Notes under the pieces: model-generated
The model's database searches: none
The model's input: the letters and a program-made list of their open reading frames with translations, nothing else
What the model was told of the DNA's origin: nothing
NCBI GenBank assembly: GCA_002490425.1
Contig: DKTZ01000035.1
Location: 7,225-71,224, forward strand
Source of the DNA: Ruminococcaceae bacterium UBA7217
GTDB taxonomy: Bacteria; Bacillota; Clostridia; Oscillospirales; Acutalibacteraceae
Direction: 5' to 3'
DNA length: 64,000 nucleotides
In this document: positions 16,691 to 27,200 of the stretch, in pieces
Numbering within the stretch: the first letter of the stretch is position 1
Layout of the letters: each line of letters opens with the position of its first letter
Program-made: the position numbers and the translations under genes

Positions 16691-18913
16691 TTAACGCTCG
16701 ACGTTTATTACGCCCTGTACTTTCTCAATTTTTGCTACGATGCTTTTAAGGTGCTCAATGCCCTCAACCTGAACGGTTACTTCAATAATACATCTGCCGT
16801 CCTTGGTATCGTGTGTGGCAAGCCCTGCAATGTTAACCTTCATATTTGATATTTGCTGGCTGACATCGGCAATAAGCCCTATTCTTTTAAGGCAGGTAAC
16901 GGTGATTGTAGCACTGTATTTGTCAGTCGTTGCCGTATCCCAATGCACCTTTACCCAGCGCTCAGGCTCTGCACAGTGGGCTATATCCGCAGGCACGTTT
17001 ACGCAGTCCGCCTTATGAACGGAGACACCGTGCCCTCTCGTTATAAAGCCGATTACCTTATCGCCCGGAAGAGGATTGCAGCAGCGTGAAAACTTAATAA
17101 GACAGTTGTCTATGCCGTCAACAATAATTCCGTCCTTGGATTTTCTTTTAACAGGCTGTTTAGCAGATATTTCCTCAATGTGACTTTTATCGTAATTTTT
17201 GTGATATTCATCTTTAATATACGGCATCTGCTTTGAAACGGAAAGTCCGCCGTAGCCGATTGCCGCATAAAAATCTTCCACAGAGTCCATATGTTGGCGT
17301 GCTGCAAGCTTTTTGACGAATGTTTCGTATTCTTCTTCTGTAAGACGAATATAATTGCGCCTGAACTCACGCTCAATCTCCGCCTTGCCCTCGGCAATAT
17401 TTTCGTCACGCTTTTCGTTTTTAAACCATGAGCGAATTCGGCTTTTTGCCTTGCTTGATTTTGCAATGTTGAGCCAATCCCTACTCGGACCCTTACCGGG
17501 TTGAGAAGAGGTGAGAATTTCAACAATTTCGCCCGTTTTGACAACATAGTCAAGCGGAACTATGCGCCCGTCAACCTTTGCTCCCATCATTTTATGTCCG
17601 ACCGCCGTGTGAATAGCATAGGCAAAGTCAATAATAGTTGACCCCTGAGGAACATTGATAACATCGCCCTTGGGGGTAAACACGAGCACCTCTTCGGGAA
17701 CTAAATCAGTTTTAATTGAAGATACTATTTCCCTTGCATCGCCTGACTCCTCCTGAACCTCAAGCATTTCTTTAATCCAGTTAAGTCCGTCGTTAAAGCT
17801 TTGACCTTTGCCGTTAGTCATTCCGATTTTATATTTCCAGTGCGCCGCAATACCGAATTCAGCTGTACGGTGCATATCCCAAGTACGGATTTGCACCTCA
17901 AAGGGAATAGCATCCTTGCCGACAACGGTTGTGTGAAGCGACTGGTAACGGTTAGGCTTCGGCGTTGAAATGTAATCCTTAAAACGCCCCGGAAGAGGAC
18001 TGAACATATCGTGAATTATACCGAGGCAATTGTAGCAGTCGCCTATTGTATCAACAATAATTCGAACTGCGTAAATATCGTAAATCTCGCTGAACTGCTT
18101 ATTCTGCATATACATTTTGCGGTATATGCCGTGAACGCTTTTAATTCGTCCGCTGATTGCGGCATTAGGAACAGTCTCCCTGACGCGTTCTAAAATTCGC
18201 TTTTTAATGCTGTTAAGGAATTCGTTGCCCGACGCATTGAATTTGTGAAGCTGTTCTTCAATGCCGGCATAAGCCACGGGGTCAAGAAAGCGTATGGCTC
18301 TGTCTTCAAGTTCCTCTTTAAAGGAACGGATGCCAAGCCTGTGGCTTATAGGCGCAAAAATTTCCAGGGTTTCAAGCGCTTTGTCCCTTTGCTTTTGCGG
18401 GGCAACATATTCAAGAGTACGCATATTGTGAAGTCTGTCAGCAAGCTTAATTACAATAACACGAATGTCCTTACTCATTGCGAGGAGCATTTTGCTGATG
18501 TTTTCAGCCTGCATTTCTTCTCTTGAATCCCTTTCGGAATACTGTAAATGACCAAGCTTTGTAACGCCGTCAACAAGCACGGCAATTTCACCGCCGAACT
18601 CGGATTTCAGCTCATCAAGCGTATAATCGGTATCTTCAACAACATCGTGAAGAAGAGCCGCAACAATCGACTGATAATCCATACCGAAATCGACAAGAAT
18701 GTCGGCAACGGCAATGGGGTGAATAATGTACGGCTCGCCCGAACGGCGCAACTGACCGCCGTGCTGTTTCTTTGCAACCTCAAACGCCTTATTGATTATA
18801 TTTATTTCGTTTTCGCTTTGATGTACTTTTTTTATCTTTTCCAAAAGCTTCGCATAAAGAGCGTCAACATCTACATCCTCTACAGGGGTTTTATCAGTTT
18901 TGATTTCACTCAT
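16691..18913 (-). CDS. rel: bifunctional (p)ppGpp synthetase/hydrolase
   Basis: This 740-residue long RSH enzyme sets the stringent-response alarmone level. In order it has an HD hydrolase domain (HPIAVADILVD near 65 and LLHDVVEDT near 86), a synthetase domain with YQSLHTTVVG near 318, a TGS domain (VFTPKGDVINVPQGST near 412), a helical/zinc-finger-like region with CCNPLPGDKVIGF near 610, and a C-terminal ACT domain. The hydrolase HD and synthetase residues both look intact, so both activities are expected. ATG 18913 follows GGAGGTGA and overlaps the recJ stop by eight bases. Confidence 0.96.
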   Translation of the reverse strand: MSEIKTDKTPVEDVDVDALYAKLLEKIKKVHQSENEINIINKAFEVAKKQHGGQLRRSGEPYIIHPIAVADILVDFGMDYQSIVAALLHDVVEDTDYTLDELKSEFGGEIAVLVDGVTKLGHLQYSERDSREEMQAENISKMLLAMSKDIRVIVIKLADRLHNMRTLEYVAPQKQRDKALETLEIFAPISHRLGIRSFKEELEDRAIRFLDPVAYAGIEEQLHKFNASGNEFLNSIKKRILERVRETVPNAAISGRIKSVHGIYRKMYMQNKQFSEIYDIYAVRIIVDTIGDCYNCLGIIHDMFSPLPGRFKDYISTPKPNRYQSLHTTVVGKDAIPFEVQIRTWDMHRTAEFGIAAHWKYKIGMTNGKGQSFNDGLNWIKEMLEVQEESGDAREIVSSIKTDLVPEEVLVFTPKGDVINVPQGSTIIDFAYAIHTAVGHKMMGAKVDGRIVPLDYVVKTGEIVEILTSSQPGKGPSRDWLNIAKSSKAKSRIRSWFKNEKRDENIAEGKAEIEREFRRNYIRLTEEEYETFVKKLAARQHMDSVEDFYAAIGYGGLSVSKQMPYIKDEYHKNYDKSHIEEISAKQPVKRKSKDGIIVDGIDNCLIKFSRCCNPLPGDKVIGFITRGHGVSVHKADCVNVPADIAHCAEPERWVKVHWDTATTDKYSATITVTCLKRIGLIADVSQQISNMKVNIAGLATHDTKDGRCIIEVTVQVEGIEHLKSIVAKIEKVQGVINVER

Positions 18914-20957
18914 TTCCGTCACCTCCGTCAATAAAAGAATTTAACCTGTTCAGTATTTCTGAGCTTTCAAGCTCTACTTTTTGGTTATTGCCGTCAAATA
19001 TTATTTTTCCGTCTGATATTTTGAGAAGCTCCAATTCGCAAAGAATATCAAGAGAGGTCTGCATAATACAGTAATTATGTACGGGACAGCCTGTACGTTT
19101 TACCAGTGTTTCAGTATCAAAGCTCCATTCTCCTTGCTGTTTAATAAAGCTGTATACAGCCAAAAGGAACTCCCTTGACGGTGTAATGAATTTTGCCTCT
19201 TTCGGAGAAAGGCTCTCGCCACGCTTGAATTTTTCGTAAAGCGAAAGCGAGCCGAAAAGCTTATCCTCATCCGTTCCCGAAAAACGGATATTCTTTATCT
19301 GAACAGAGGGCTTTACCTCACCTCTGTATTCGTTTTTATCAATCCTTACTGCTAAATCAAGCGTGTCGCCCTTGCAGTAGGGAAAATCCTCTAACGCAGT
19401 TGAAAATTTCATAGCAGTGAGCGGCGTTCCGCCCTTAAAGAAGGTAAGCCTTAAATGCTTGCCCTCGCCAACACTCTTTATATCGGAAAGAGTAACTCCG
19501 TAAATGCCGAACACAGGCTGGCTGTTACCTGCTCCGTACGGTTCAAGTGCCGATAAAGAAGAAAGTAAATCATTGTTTATATATGCAGGATTTAACTTGC
19601 AGTTGATTAAAAGCTCAGGGACAACAGCTGAAACGGACTGAGCGTATACATTTATTCTGTTAAAAAACTCATTTATATTATCTTTTTTAATACCAAGTCC
19701 GGCCGCCATTGTATGACCGCCGAAATGAGTGAGTAAATCGCCGCAGGATTTAATTGCGTCATAAATTGAAAAACCGTAAATGCTTCTTGCAGAGCCTGTG
19801 CCTTCATCGCCGTCAAAGGTGATTACTATTGCCGGTCTGCCGTATTTTTCGGTAATCCGTGCCGCCACAATGCCGATAACACCGTGGTGCCAGCCCTCAC
19901 CGCAAACAACAATAACCCTTGCATACTTTAACTTGTCATCGGATTCAATGTGTTCTATTGCCGCTTTAGTTATTTCATTTTCAACGGTGTGGCGTTCCCT
20001 GTTACATTCATCAACATCTTTTGCAAGAGAAAAAGCCGAATCTTCATCTTCACTCAAAAGCAATTTAAGAGCTGTTTCGGCAGACGCCATTCTGCCTGCG
20101 GCATTTATTCTCGGCGCTAATGAATAAGTAACTCCCACTGAGCTTATATATTTATCACCCACGCCTGAAATTTGCTTTAATGCATTTATTCCGAAGCAGG
20201 GGTCAGAATTGATTTTAGCAACGCCGTACCGAACAATTGCGCGGTTTTCATCTGTAAGGTCAACAACATCGGCAATTGTGCCGACAGCAATAATATCTGC
20301 ATATCTTGAAAGAATATCCATACAGTCGCCGTCATTTAATGCAGACACCACCTTAAAGGCAACGCCTACGCCCGCCCAATCCCGAAATGACAAATTGTCA
20401 TCCTCACGGTGAGGGTCAACAACCGCCACGGCATTCGGCAACGTTTCCGAGGGCTTGTGGTGGTCGGTTACAACAACATCTACACCAAGTGTTTTAGCAA
20501 AATCCACTTCTTCTGCCGAGGAAATCCCGTTATCAACCGTTACAATAAGTTTTACGCCGCTGTCCGCAATTTTTTGGACTGCGCCATTGTTCATTCCGTA
20601 CCCTTCAGTTATTCTGTCGGGAATGTAATAGGTAACGTCAGCACCGACAGACCTTAGAAAAGAGTACATAAGTGCAGTTGAGGTTACTCCGTCAGCGTCG
20701 TAATCGCCGTAAACGCATATTTTCTCAAAGCTGTCTATTGCTTTTTGTATTCTTTGAACCGCCCTGTCCATATCACGGATAAGGTACGAATCGCAAAAAG
20801 CAAAATCCGAATCAAAGAACTCCTCAATATCTTCATATTCGGTAATTCCGCGTGAGGTGAGAATAAGAGCTGTAAACGGGTCTAAGCTGTGTGTTTCGGC
20901 AATATCTGCCGCCGTGTCTTTATCAATATGCGCCAAAGTCCATTTTTTACGGCTCAT
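18906..20957 (-). CDS. recJ: single-stranded-DNA-specific exonuclease RecJ
   Basis: RecJ degrades single-stranded DNA 5' to 3' in recombination and mismatch repair. The 683-residue product has the DHH phosphoesterase motifs: YGDYDADGVTSTAL near 75, VTVDNGIS near 140, VTDHHKP near 161, then AGRMA near 283 and a DHHA1 region (GGHTMAAGLG near 410). A C-terminal OB-like and extra domain of about 130 residues follow. ATG 20957 has GGAGGTGA upstream. It is the first gene of the long minus-strand operon and has a near-consensus promoter. Confidence 0.95.
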   Translation of the reverse strand: MSRKKWTLAHIDKDTAADIAETHSLDPFTALILTSRGITEYEDIEEFFDSDFAFCDSYLIRDMDRAVQRIQKAIDSFEKICVYGDYDADGVTSTALMYSFLRSVGADVTYYIPDRITEGYGMNNGAVQKIADSGVKLIVTVDNGISSAEEVDFAKTLGVDVVVTDHHKPSETLPNAVAVVDPHREDDNLSFRDWAGVGVAFKVVSALNDGDCMDILSRYADIIAVGTIADVVDLTDENRAIVRYGVAKINSDPCFGINALKQISGVGDKYISSVGVTYSLAPRINAAGRMASAETALKLLLSEDEDSAFSLAKDVDECNRERHTVENEITKAAIEHIESDDKLKYARVIVVCGEGWHHGVIGIVAARITEKYGRPAIVITFDGDEGTGSARSIYGFSIYDAIKSCGDLLTHFGGHTMAAGLGIKKDNINEFFNRINVYAQSVSAVVPELLINCKLNPAYINNDLLSSLSALEPYGAGNSQPVFGIYGVTLSDIKSVGEGKHLRLTFFKGGTPLTAMKFSTALEDFPYCKGDTLDLAVRIDKNEYRGEVKPSVQIKNIRFSGTDEDKLFGSLSLYEKFKRGESLSPKEAKFITPSREFLLAVYSFIKQQGEWSFDTETLVKRTGCPVHNYCIMQTSLDILCELELLKISDGKIIFDGNNQKVELESSEILNRLNSFIDGGDGNE

Positions 20958-21006
20958 ACTCACCCTCACCTCCAAAATAAATAAATTAACCGATTTTAAT
21001 TATAAT

Positions 21007-21035
21007 ATTATACTACTGTATACCTATAAAATCAA
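21007..21035 (-). promoter_or_regulatory. sigma-A promoter for the recJ-rel-...-hup operon
   Basis: On the minus strand TTGATT (21035-21030), a 17-base spacer and TATAAT (21012-21007) form a near-consensus promoter about 50 bases before recJ. Confidence 0.75.
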
Positions 21036-21045
21036 GAGTTACGGA

Positions 21046-21084
21046 CAGCAAAAAAGCGGACAGGCGTGGAAGCCTGTCCCTACA
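21046..21084 (-). terminator. TGTAGGG-type hairpin acting as terminator of the glycosyltransferase gene
   Basis: On the minus strand TGTAGGG leads into GGACAGGC and GCCTGTCC around a six-base loop, followed by GCTTTTTTGC. The sequence belongs to the same hairpin family as 31104-31130 and 62808-62840. Confidence 0.75.
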
Positions 21085-21100
21085 AAATTCTAATTAATTG

Positions 21101-22027
21101 TCACCGTTTATCTGATTTCCCGACACGCTTTGACACTATATAACGCGGTCTGCCCTTTACTTCTTCATAAATTCTCGCAATGTAATAGCCAATAATGCCC
21201 AGCGCCATCATCAGAGAACCGCCTATCAAAAGTAAAAGAAGAATTACGGTTGTAAAGCCCTCAGCCGAAGAGCCGCAAAGATAACGCACAAGCGTTTGCA
21301 CCGCCAAAATTGCCATAAAGCAAAGAAGAACTGCACCGATTACCGTTACAGCCTGCAAAGGGGCGGTTGTAAACGATGTTATGTTTGAAACAGCATATTT
21401 TGTAAGCTTTGTTAAATTCCATTTTGACTTTCCGTTTGCTCTTTTTTCTACCTTAAACTCAATCTGCGTTGAATTAAAGCCTGACCAAAACGAAAGCGCC
21501 CTGAAAAAGGTGTTTCTTTCTGGCAAAGAGATGAGCGTGTCGATAACCTTTCTGTCAATAAGCTTAAAATCCGACGTTGACTGCATATCCACCCCTACAA
21601 AACGGCTGATAATTTTATAAAAGCTCTTTGCGAACATATTATACATTGCAGAGCCGCCGCCACGGTCGCTCTTAATGCCCTCAACAACCTCAAAGCCCTG
21701 CTCCCAAAGTCTGTACATTTCAACAATTTTTGAAGGCGGAAACTGCAAATCACAGTCAAATATTACTGCGCAGTCGCCGCTCGCTTCCTCAAGTCCCGCA
21801 AAAATTGCAGACTCCTTGCCGAAATTTCTGCTGAACGAAATGCCCTTTACGTTTTCATCAAACTGTGCCGACTTGCAGATTTCAAGATAGGTTTTATCCC
21901 TCGAACCGTCGTCAACGAATATGATTTCATAGGAAATTTCTTCATTTTCAAAAAGCTTCGACAGCGTTTTTGCGGCAAGAGCAATATTTTGCTCCTCATT
22001 GTATGCGGGAATAATTACAGAAAGCAT
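21101..22027 (-). CDS. GtrB/DPM1-like family 2 glycosyltransferase
   Basis: The 308-residue protein starts MLSVIIPAYNEEQNI and carries VDDGSRDKT near 40, IFDCDLQFPP near 88 (the DXD-like site) and RNFGKESA near 67. It ends with two membrane helices (about 230-255 and 265-290) and a basic tail. This is the layout of GtrB and dolichol-phosphate-mannose-synthase-like enzymes that transfer a sugar from a nucleotide donor to undecaprenyl phosphate. The acceptor and sugar are not decidable. AAGGTG precedes the ATG. No flippase (GtrA) or third partner lies adjacent, so it appears orphaned. Confidence 0.87.
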   Translation of the reverse strand: MLSVIIPAYNEEQNIALAAKTLSKLFENEEISYEIIFVDDGSRDKTYLEICKSAQFDENVKGISFSRNFGKESAIFAGLEEASGDCAVIFDCDLQFPPSKIVEMYRLWEQGFEVVEGIKSDRGGGSAMYNMFAKSFYKIISRFVGVDMQSTSDFKLIDRKVIDTLISLPERNTFFRALSFWSGFNSTQIEFKVEKRANGKSKWNLTKLTKYAVSNITSFTTAPLQAVTVIGAVLLCFMAILAVQTLVRYLCGSSAEGFTTVILLLLLIGGSLMMALGIIGYYIARIYEEVKGRPRYIVSKRVGKSDKR

Positions 22028-22072
22028 AGCGCACCTTCTTTTAAACTTAAAAATATTGCATATACTTGTATT

Positions 22073-22101
22073 ATAATATCACCGACACACTTTGTTGTCA
22101 A
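22073..22101 (-). promoter_or_regulatory. sigma-A promoter for the glycosyltransferase gene
   Basis: On the minus strand TTGACA (22101-22096), a 17-base spacer and TATTAT (22078-22073) precede the gene by about 45 bases. Confidence 0.75.
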
Positions 22102-22113
22102 TAAAACCTACTA

Positions 22114-22142
22114 TTGAAATAGCCGCAGAATTATGTTAATAT
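22114..22142 (+). promoter_or_regulatory. sigma-A promoter for glmU-pth-mfd
   Basis: TTGAAA (22114-22119), 17 bases, TAATAT (22137-22142); glmU begins at 22176 after GGAGGGG. Confidence 0.7.
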
Positions 22143-22175
22143 AAACTCATATAAAATAAAATCGGAGGGGTATTT

Positions 22176-23555
22176 ATGAATAAAAACGATATTGCCGTAA
22201 TTATGGCAGGCGGAAGCAGCACTCTTTTAAAATCGGCTAATTCACCTGTTCTCGCAAAGGTACTCGGGCAGCCAATGATTCAGAGCGTTACTGAAGCGGC
22301 ACTGCTTTCGGGAATTGAAAGGCTCGCAATTATTGTACCCTCGGGCGACACACAAATCCGCTCGCTTATTAAAAAAGAATTTCCCGACGCAGATATTGAG
22401 TTTTTTGAGCAATCCGTACCTCTGGGCACTGCACACGCTGTACTGGCGGCACAAGAATCAATTGAAGCCGTAAAAGACGGAAATGTGCTTATTTTAAACG
22501 GAGATACCCCGTTTATTGACGCTTCGACCATAAATTCCGCCTATGTTCTGCACACCGCTATGCAAAACGATGCAACTGTAATCACTGCAACAGTTACAAA
22601 GCCTTTCGGCTACGGAAGAATTTTAAGAGATGCAAACGAGCATTTTTCGGGAATTGTTGAAGAGGCTGATGCAGACAGCAGTACAAAGAAAATTACTGAA
22701 ATTTCGTCAGGCACCTATTGGTTTAAGTCGGATGTGCTATTAAATGCTCTTCATAACCTCTCTCCCCGTGCAAACGGCCATTTTAACCTTGTAGATGTTA
22801 TTTCAAATGTAATCCGTTCAGGAATGAAGGCAGATACTTTTTTTGCGCCTAACTCCGATATTATTCTCGGTGCTAACGACCGTATTCAGCTTATGGAGCT
22901 TAATGAATACGCAAAAATGCAGACTATACAGTACCACCTTTCGGCAGGCGTTGAAATTCCGTATTCAGACGGCGTTGTTATTGAAAAGGGCGTCCAAATC
23001 GGAACGGACACCTGCATTTTACCCGGCACAATAATTAAGGGGAAAACAGTTATCGGCAAAAACTGCGTAATAGGTCCTAACAGCGTTATTGAGGACTCGG
23101 TTATCGGCGATAATGTTAAGCTTAATCAGACCCAGTGCGAACAGTGCATTGTAAAAAGCGGTGCAAACATCGGCCCGTTTGTTCATATCCGTCCGAATTC
23201 CGTTATCGGCGACAGCGTTCACCTCGGCAATTTTGTTGAGGTGAAGAACTCAAATATTGATACGGGAACTAAGGTTTCGCACTTAACGTATGTCGGCGAC
23301 TCAGATGTCGGCAAGCGTGTAAACTTCGGCTGCGGCACTGTTACGGTTAACTATTCGGGCAAGGCAAAATACCGCACTACCATTGGCGACGATGTATTTA
23401 TCGGCTGTAACACAAACCTTGTTGCTCCCGTAACTGTGGGCAACGGCGCTTATACGGCGGCAGGCTCAACCATAACCGAAGATGTTCCTGAGGATTCACT
23501 TGGCATTGCAAGGGCAAGGCAGGTCAACAAAATCGGCTGGAAAGTAAAAAAATAA
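22176..23555 (+). CDS. glmU: GlmU family protein with a degenerate uridylyltransferase signature
   Basis: GlmU normally acetylates glucosamine-1-phosphate (C-terminal left-handed beta-helix) and then makes UDP-GlcNAc (N-terminal Rossmann domain). The 459-residue length and both domains are present. The C-terminal part is well conserved: FVHIRPNS near 332, GNFVEVKNS near 350, VSHLTYVGD near 367 with the catalytic His, and LVAPVTVG near 417. The N-terminal signature is not. Residues 8-34 contain MAGGSSTLLKSANSPVLAKV where LAAGxGTRMxSxxPKxLH is expected, so the catalytic Arg is Leu and the Lys is Pro. NGDTPFID, PLGTAHA and GANDRIQL are retained. The uridylyltransferase activity is therefore doubtful. 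Confidence 0.85.
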   Translation: MNKNDIAVIMAGGSSTLLKSANSPVLAKVLGQPMIQSVTEAALLSGIERLAIIVPSGDTQIRSLIKKEFPDADIEFFEQSVPLGTAHAVLAAQESIEAVKDGNVLILNGDTPFIDASTINSAYVLHTAMQNDATVITATVTKPFGYGRILRDANEHFSGIVEEADADSSTKKITEISSGTYWFKSDVLLNALHNLSPRANGHFNLVDVISNVIRSGMKADTFFAPNSDIILGANDRIQLMELNEYAKMQTIQYHLSAGVEIPYSDGVVIEKGVQIGTDTCILPGTIIKGKTVIGKNCVIGPNSVIEDSVIGDNVKLNQTQCEQCIVKSGANIGPFVHIRPNSVIGDSVHLGNFVEVKNSNIDTGTKVSHLTYVGDSDVGKRVNFGCGTVTVNYSGKAKYRTTIGDDVFIGCNTNLVAPVTVGNGAYTAAGSTITEDVPEDSLGIARARQVNKIGWKVKK

Positions 23556-23580
23556 AATTAACCGAAAGGCATTAAAAAAT

Positions 23581-24192
23581 ATGTTCAACAGATTCAAAAA
23601 TACTCCTACTGAATCTGTCGGCACACCTGAATTTATCGTGGCAGGGCTTGGAAATCCTGATAGGAAGTACACCTATACACGGCATAATTCGGGGTTTTTG
23701 TGCGTTGATATGTTATCGTCAAAGCATAATTTCAGTGTTGACAGATTAAAATTCAAATCACTTATTTGCGATACTGTTATAGCAGGACACCGCTGTATTG
23801 TAATGAAACCGCAGACCTATATGAACAACAGCGGCGAGGCAATCAGAGACTGCGCCGCATTTTACAAAATTCCGCCCGAAAAAATACTTATAATTTGCGA
23901 CGACATCAATTTAGACATTGGCAGACTTCGTATCAGGCGAAAGGGCAGTGACGGCGGACAAAACGGTATAAAAAATATTATTTACCACATGAACAGCGAC
24001 TGTTTCCCCCGTATTAAAATCGGCGTAGGCAAAAAGCCTCACCCCGATTACAATTTGGCTGACTGGGTGCTTTCGGAATTTACGAAAAAAGAGTTAGAAT
24101 CTCTTGAAAGTGTACTTAAAAATGCCTGTGACGCTGTGGAGCTTATAATAAACGGCAAAACAGACGAGGCTATGAACCTTTTTAACAGTTAA
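23581..24192 (+). CDS. pth: peptidyl-tRNA hydrolase
   Basis: Pth recycles peptidyl-tRNA dropped from ribosomes. The 203-residue protein has AGLGNPDRKY at 21-30, the catalytic TRHNSGF with His35, MKPQTYMNNSGE near 79-90 and SDGGQNGIKN near 125, all family signatures. It carries about 15 extra residues at its N-terminus compared with E. coli Pth. Because the ATG follows glmU by 25 bases with an AACCGAAAGG site upstream, the extension appears real. The glmU-pth-mfd order is conserved across Firmicutes, but prs, usually between glmU and pth, is absent. Confidence 0.95.
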   Translation: MFNRFKNTPTESVGTPEFIVAGLGNPDRKYTYTRHNSGFLCVDMLSSKHNFSVDRLKFKSLICDTVIAGHRCIVMKPQTYMNNSGEAIRDCAAFYKIPPEKILIICDDINLDIGRLRIRRKGSDGGQNGIKNIIYHMNSDCFPRIKIGVGKKPHPDYNLADWVLSEFTKKELESLESVLKNACDAVELIINGKTDEAMNLFNS

Positions 24193-24203
24193 CGGAGCGT
24201 ATT

Positions 24204-27200
24204 ATGTCCGGATTCTCATCATTAAGTGAAAAGTCCTCCGAATATTCCGCTGTTGTAAGATGCTTTCAAAAAGGCTTTTTACCGCAAGGAATTTTAGGAC
24301 TTTTGCCTGTGCAAAAAGCACAGATAATTTCATCACTCAACGAGAGCTTACAGCGAAAAGCTCTCGTTATTGTCCCTGACGAGTCTTCCGCCGCAAAGCT
24401 TTGCGACGACATAAGACCCTTCGGGGTTTCAGTGTTGCAATACCCCGCGCGAAGCTTTTCATTTTACGGTCAGGACGCACAGTCTCACGAATACGAACAA
24501 AAACGCATTAAAACCTTACGAGCAATGCTTGACGGCAAATTCCGGATAATTGTAGCCTCGGTTGAGGCTGCCGCAAGCTTTACAATTCCGCCCTGCGAAC
24601 TTCTCCAAAAGTCCGTCATTATTAAACGGGGCGAGGATATTCCTCTCGAGAAAATTCTTTCAGCTCTTGAAAATGCAGGATATACAAGAGTTGACGCCGT
24701 TGAGGGCGTCGGTCAGTATTCTTCACGTGGGGGAATTATTGACTTTTTCTCGCCCGACAGTGAAAGCCCTGTACGAATTGAGCTTTGGGGCGACACCGTT
24801 GACACAATGTGTCAGTTTGACATTGAAACTCAGCGCCGCACTGTCAGCATTGACGAAATTATAATTGCCCCGTCAAAGGAGATTATTGCAGACCCCGAAG
24901 AGCTTTCCGAAAAACTTGCAAAGCTTTCCTCAGCACAAAGAGGGAAAAAAGCCGAAAGTATCAAGAAAAACATTGAAACCGACATTGAAAGGCTTAAAAG
25001 CGGTCTCAACGTAAGCTCACCTGACAGATATTTACCCCTTGTTTACTCCCCTGCCACTGTTTTTGATTATCTCGGCTCTTCGGATGCGGTTTTTGTGTCC
25101 GAAACGGGTGCTGTAAAAGAAAAACTCACCTCCTACGATAAGCTACTGAATGAAGATGTCAAATCCTGCTTTGAGGACGGAATACTTTGCAAGGGTCTTG
25201 AAAAATTTGCATTAACAACTGCCGAGCTTTTTGGTATCTATGAAAAATACCCGACCGCATTTCTTGACAACTTTGCAAGGGGTAGCTTTGACGTGCCGAT
25301 TAAAAATCTTACAACCTTTTCGGCATCGTCTCTTCCTGTCTGGAACGGAAAATTAGATGTGCTGAAAGAGGATATTACACCGATTCTTTCTAAAGACGCA
25401 ACCGTAACGGTGTTTGCAGGTACGGACAAGAGCGCAAGGGTACTTGCCGAAAATCTTAACGACGATAAAATCCCTGCTCTGTATTTTCCCGTAATTCCCG
25501 ATACATTTCCGAAAGGCACTGTAACGGTGCTTCCCGGCTCGCTTTCTTCTGGCTTTGCCTACCCCTCACAAAAGCTCTATGTTTTCACATATTCCCGTGT
25601 ATATACCTCAACAGTTAAAAGGCGCAACAAAAACTACAAGGCAAAGGATACAATCCATTCTCTTGACGAGCTTCACAAAGGGGATTACATTGTCCATTCC
25701 GTACACGGTATAGGCGTTTTTGAGGGAGTTACACAGCTCCAGAACGGAAAAATAATTAAGGATTACATTAAAATTAAATATGCCAAAAGCGATGTGCTGT
25801 ATGTTCCCGTCACTCAGCTTGACCTTGTTTCAAAATATATCGGCCCTCACGAGGACGACGGCAAAGCAATAAAGCTGAACCGTCTCGGCGGCGGAGATTG
25901 GGAAAAAACCAAATCAAAGGTACGCTCCGCTGTAAAGGATATGGCAGACGAGCTTATAAAGCTATATTCAAAGCGAATGGAATCGCAGGGCTTTGCGTTT
26001 TCGCCCGATATTGATATGCAAAGTGATTTTGAAAGAAGATTTGAATATGAAGAAACGGGCGACCAATTAAGATGTATAGCCGAAATAAAGCGTGATATGG
26101 AAGAACCTCACCCTATGGACAGACTTTTGTGCGGAGATGTCGGCTTCGGCAAAACCGAGGTTGCACTGCGCGCCGTTTTCAAATGTATTGCAGACGGCAA
26201 GCAGTGTGCAATTCTTGTCCCTACAACAATACTTGCTCTTCAGCATTATCAGACTATTATGAAACGCTTTGACGGCTTCCCCGTTGAAGCTGAAATGCTG
26301 TCACGCTTCCGCACGAAAACACAGCAGGAAAAAATAATTAAGGGTATAAATTCAGGCTTTATTGATATAATAGTCGGCACACACCGTCTTATTTCAAAGG
26401 ATATTAAGTTTAAGGATTTAGGTCTTTTGATTGTTGACGAGGAACAGCGTTTCGGAGTGGCTCAGAAAGAAAAGCTAAAAGAAAAATTCCCGAATGTTGA
26501 CGTACTGACTCTCTCCGCAACGCCTATACCCCGAACGCTTAATATGGCAATGTCGGGTATTCGTGATATGTCCGTTATTGAAGAAGCTCCGTCCGACCGT
26601 TTCCCTGTGCAAACTTATGTTCTTGAGCATAATTTACCTCTTTTGTGCGAAGCTATGGACAAGGAGCTTCGCCGAGGCGGTCAGGTTTACTATCTTCACA
26701 ACAACACGGAGGATATTGACCGCACTGCTAACAGCATAAAAGAATTTTTACCTGACGCAAAAATTGCTGTCGCTCACGGTAAAATGGACGAAGAAACGCT
26801 TTCGGGGCTTTGGCGTGACCTTATGGAAGGAAACATTGATATTCTTGTCTGCACAACAATAATTGAAACGGGCGTTGATGTGCCGAACTGCAACACACTT
26901 ATTATTGAGGATGCAGACCGCTTAGGTCTTTCACAGCTTCACCAGATAAGGGGGCGTGTAGGCAGAAGTACAAGACGAGCATTTGCATATTTCACATACA
27001 AAAAAGACAAAAATCTTACCGAGGTTGCATACAAGCGCTTGCAGGCAATCCGTGAATACACCGAATTTGGCTCAGGCTTTAAAATTGCAATGCGTGACCT
27101 TGAAATAAGGGGTGCTGGCAACCTTTTGGGCGCACAACAGCACGGGCACTTGGCATCTGTCGGGTACGATATGTATATGAAGCTTTTATCCGAGGCAATC

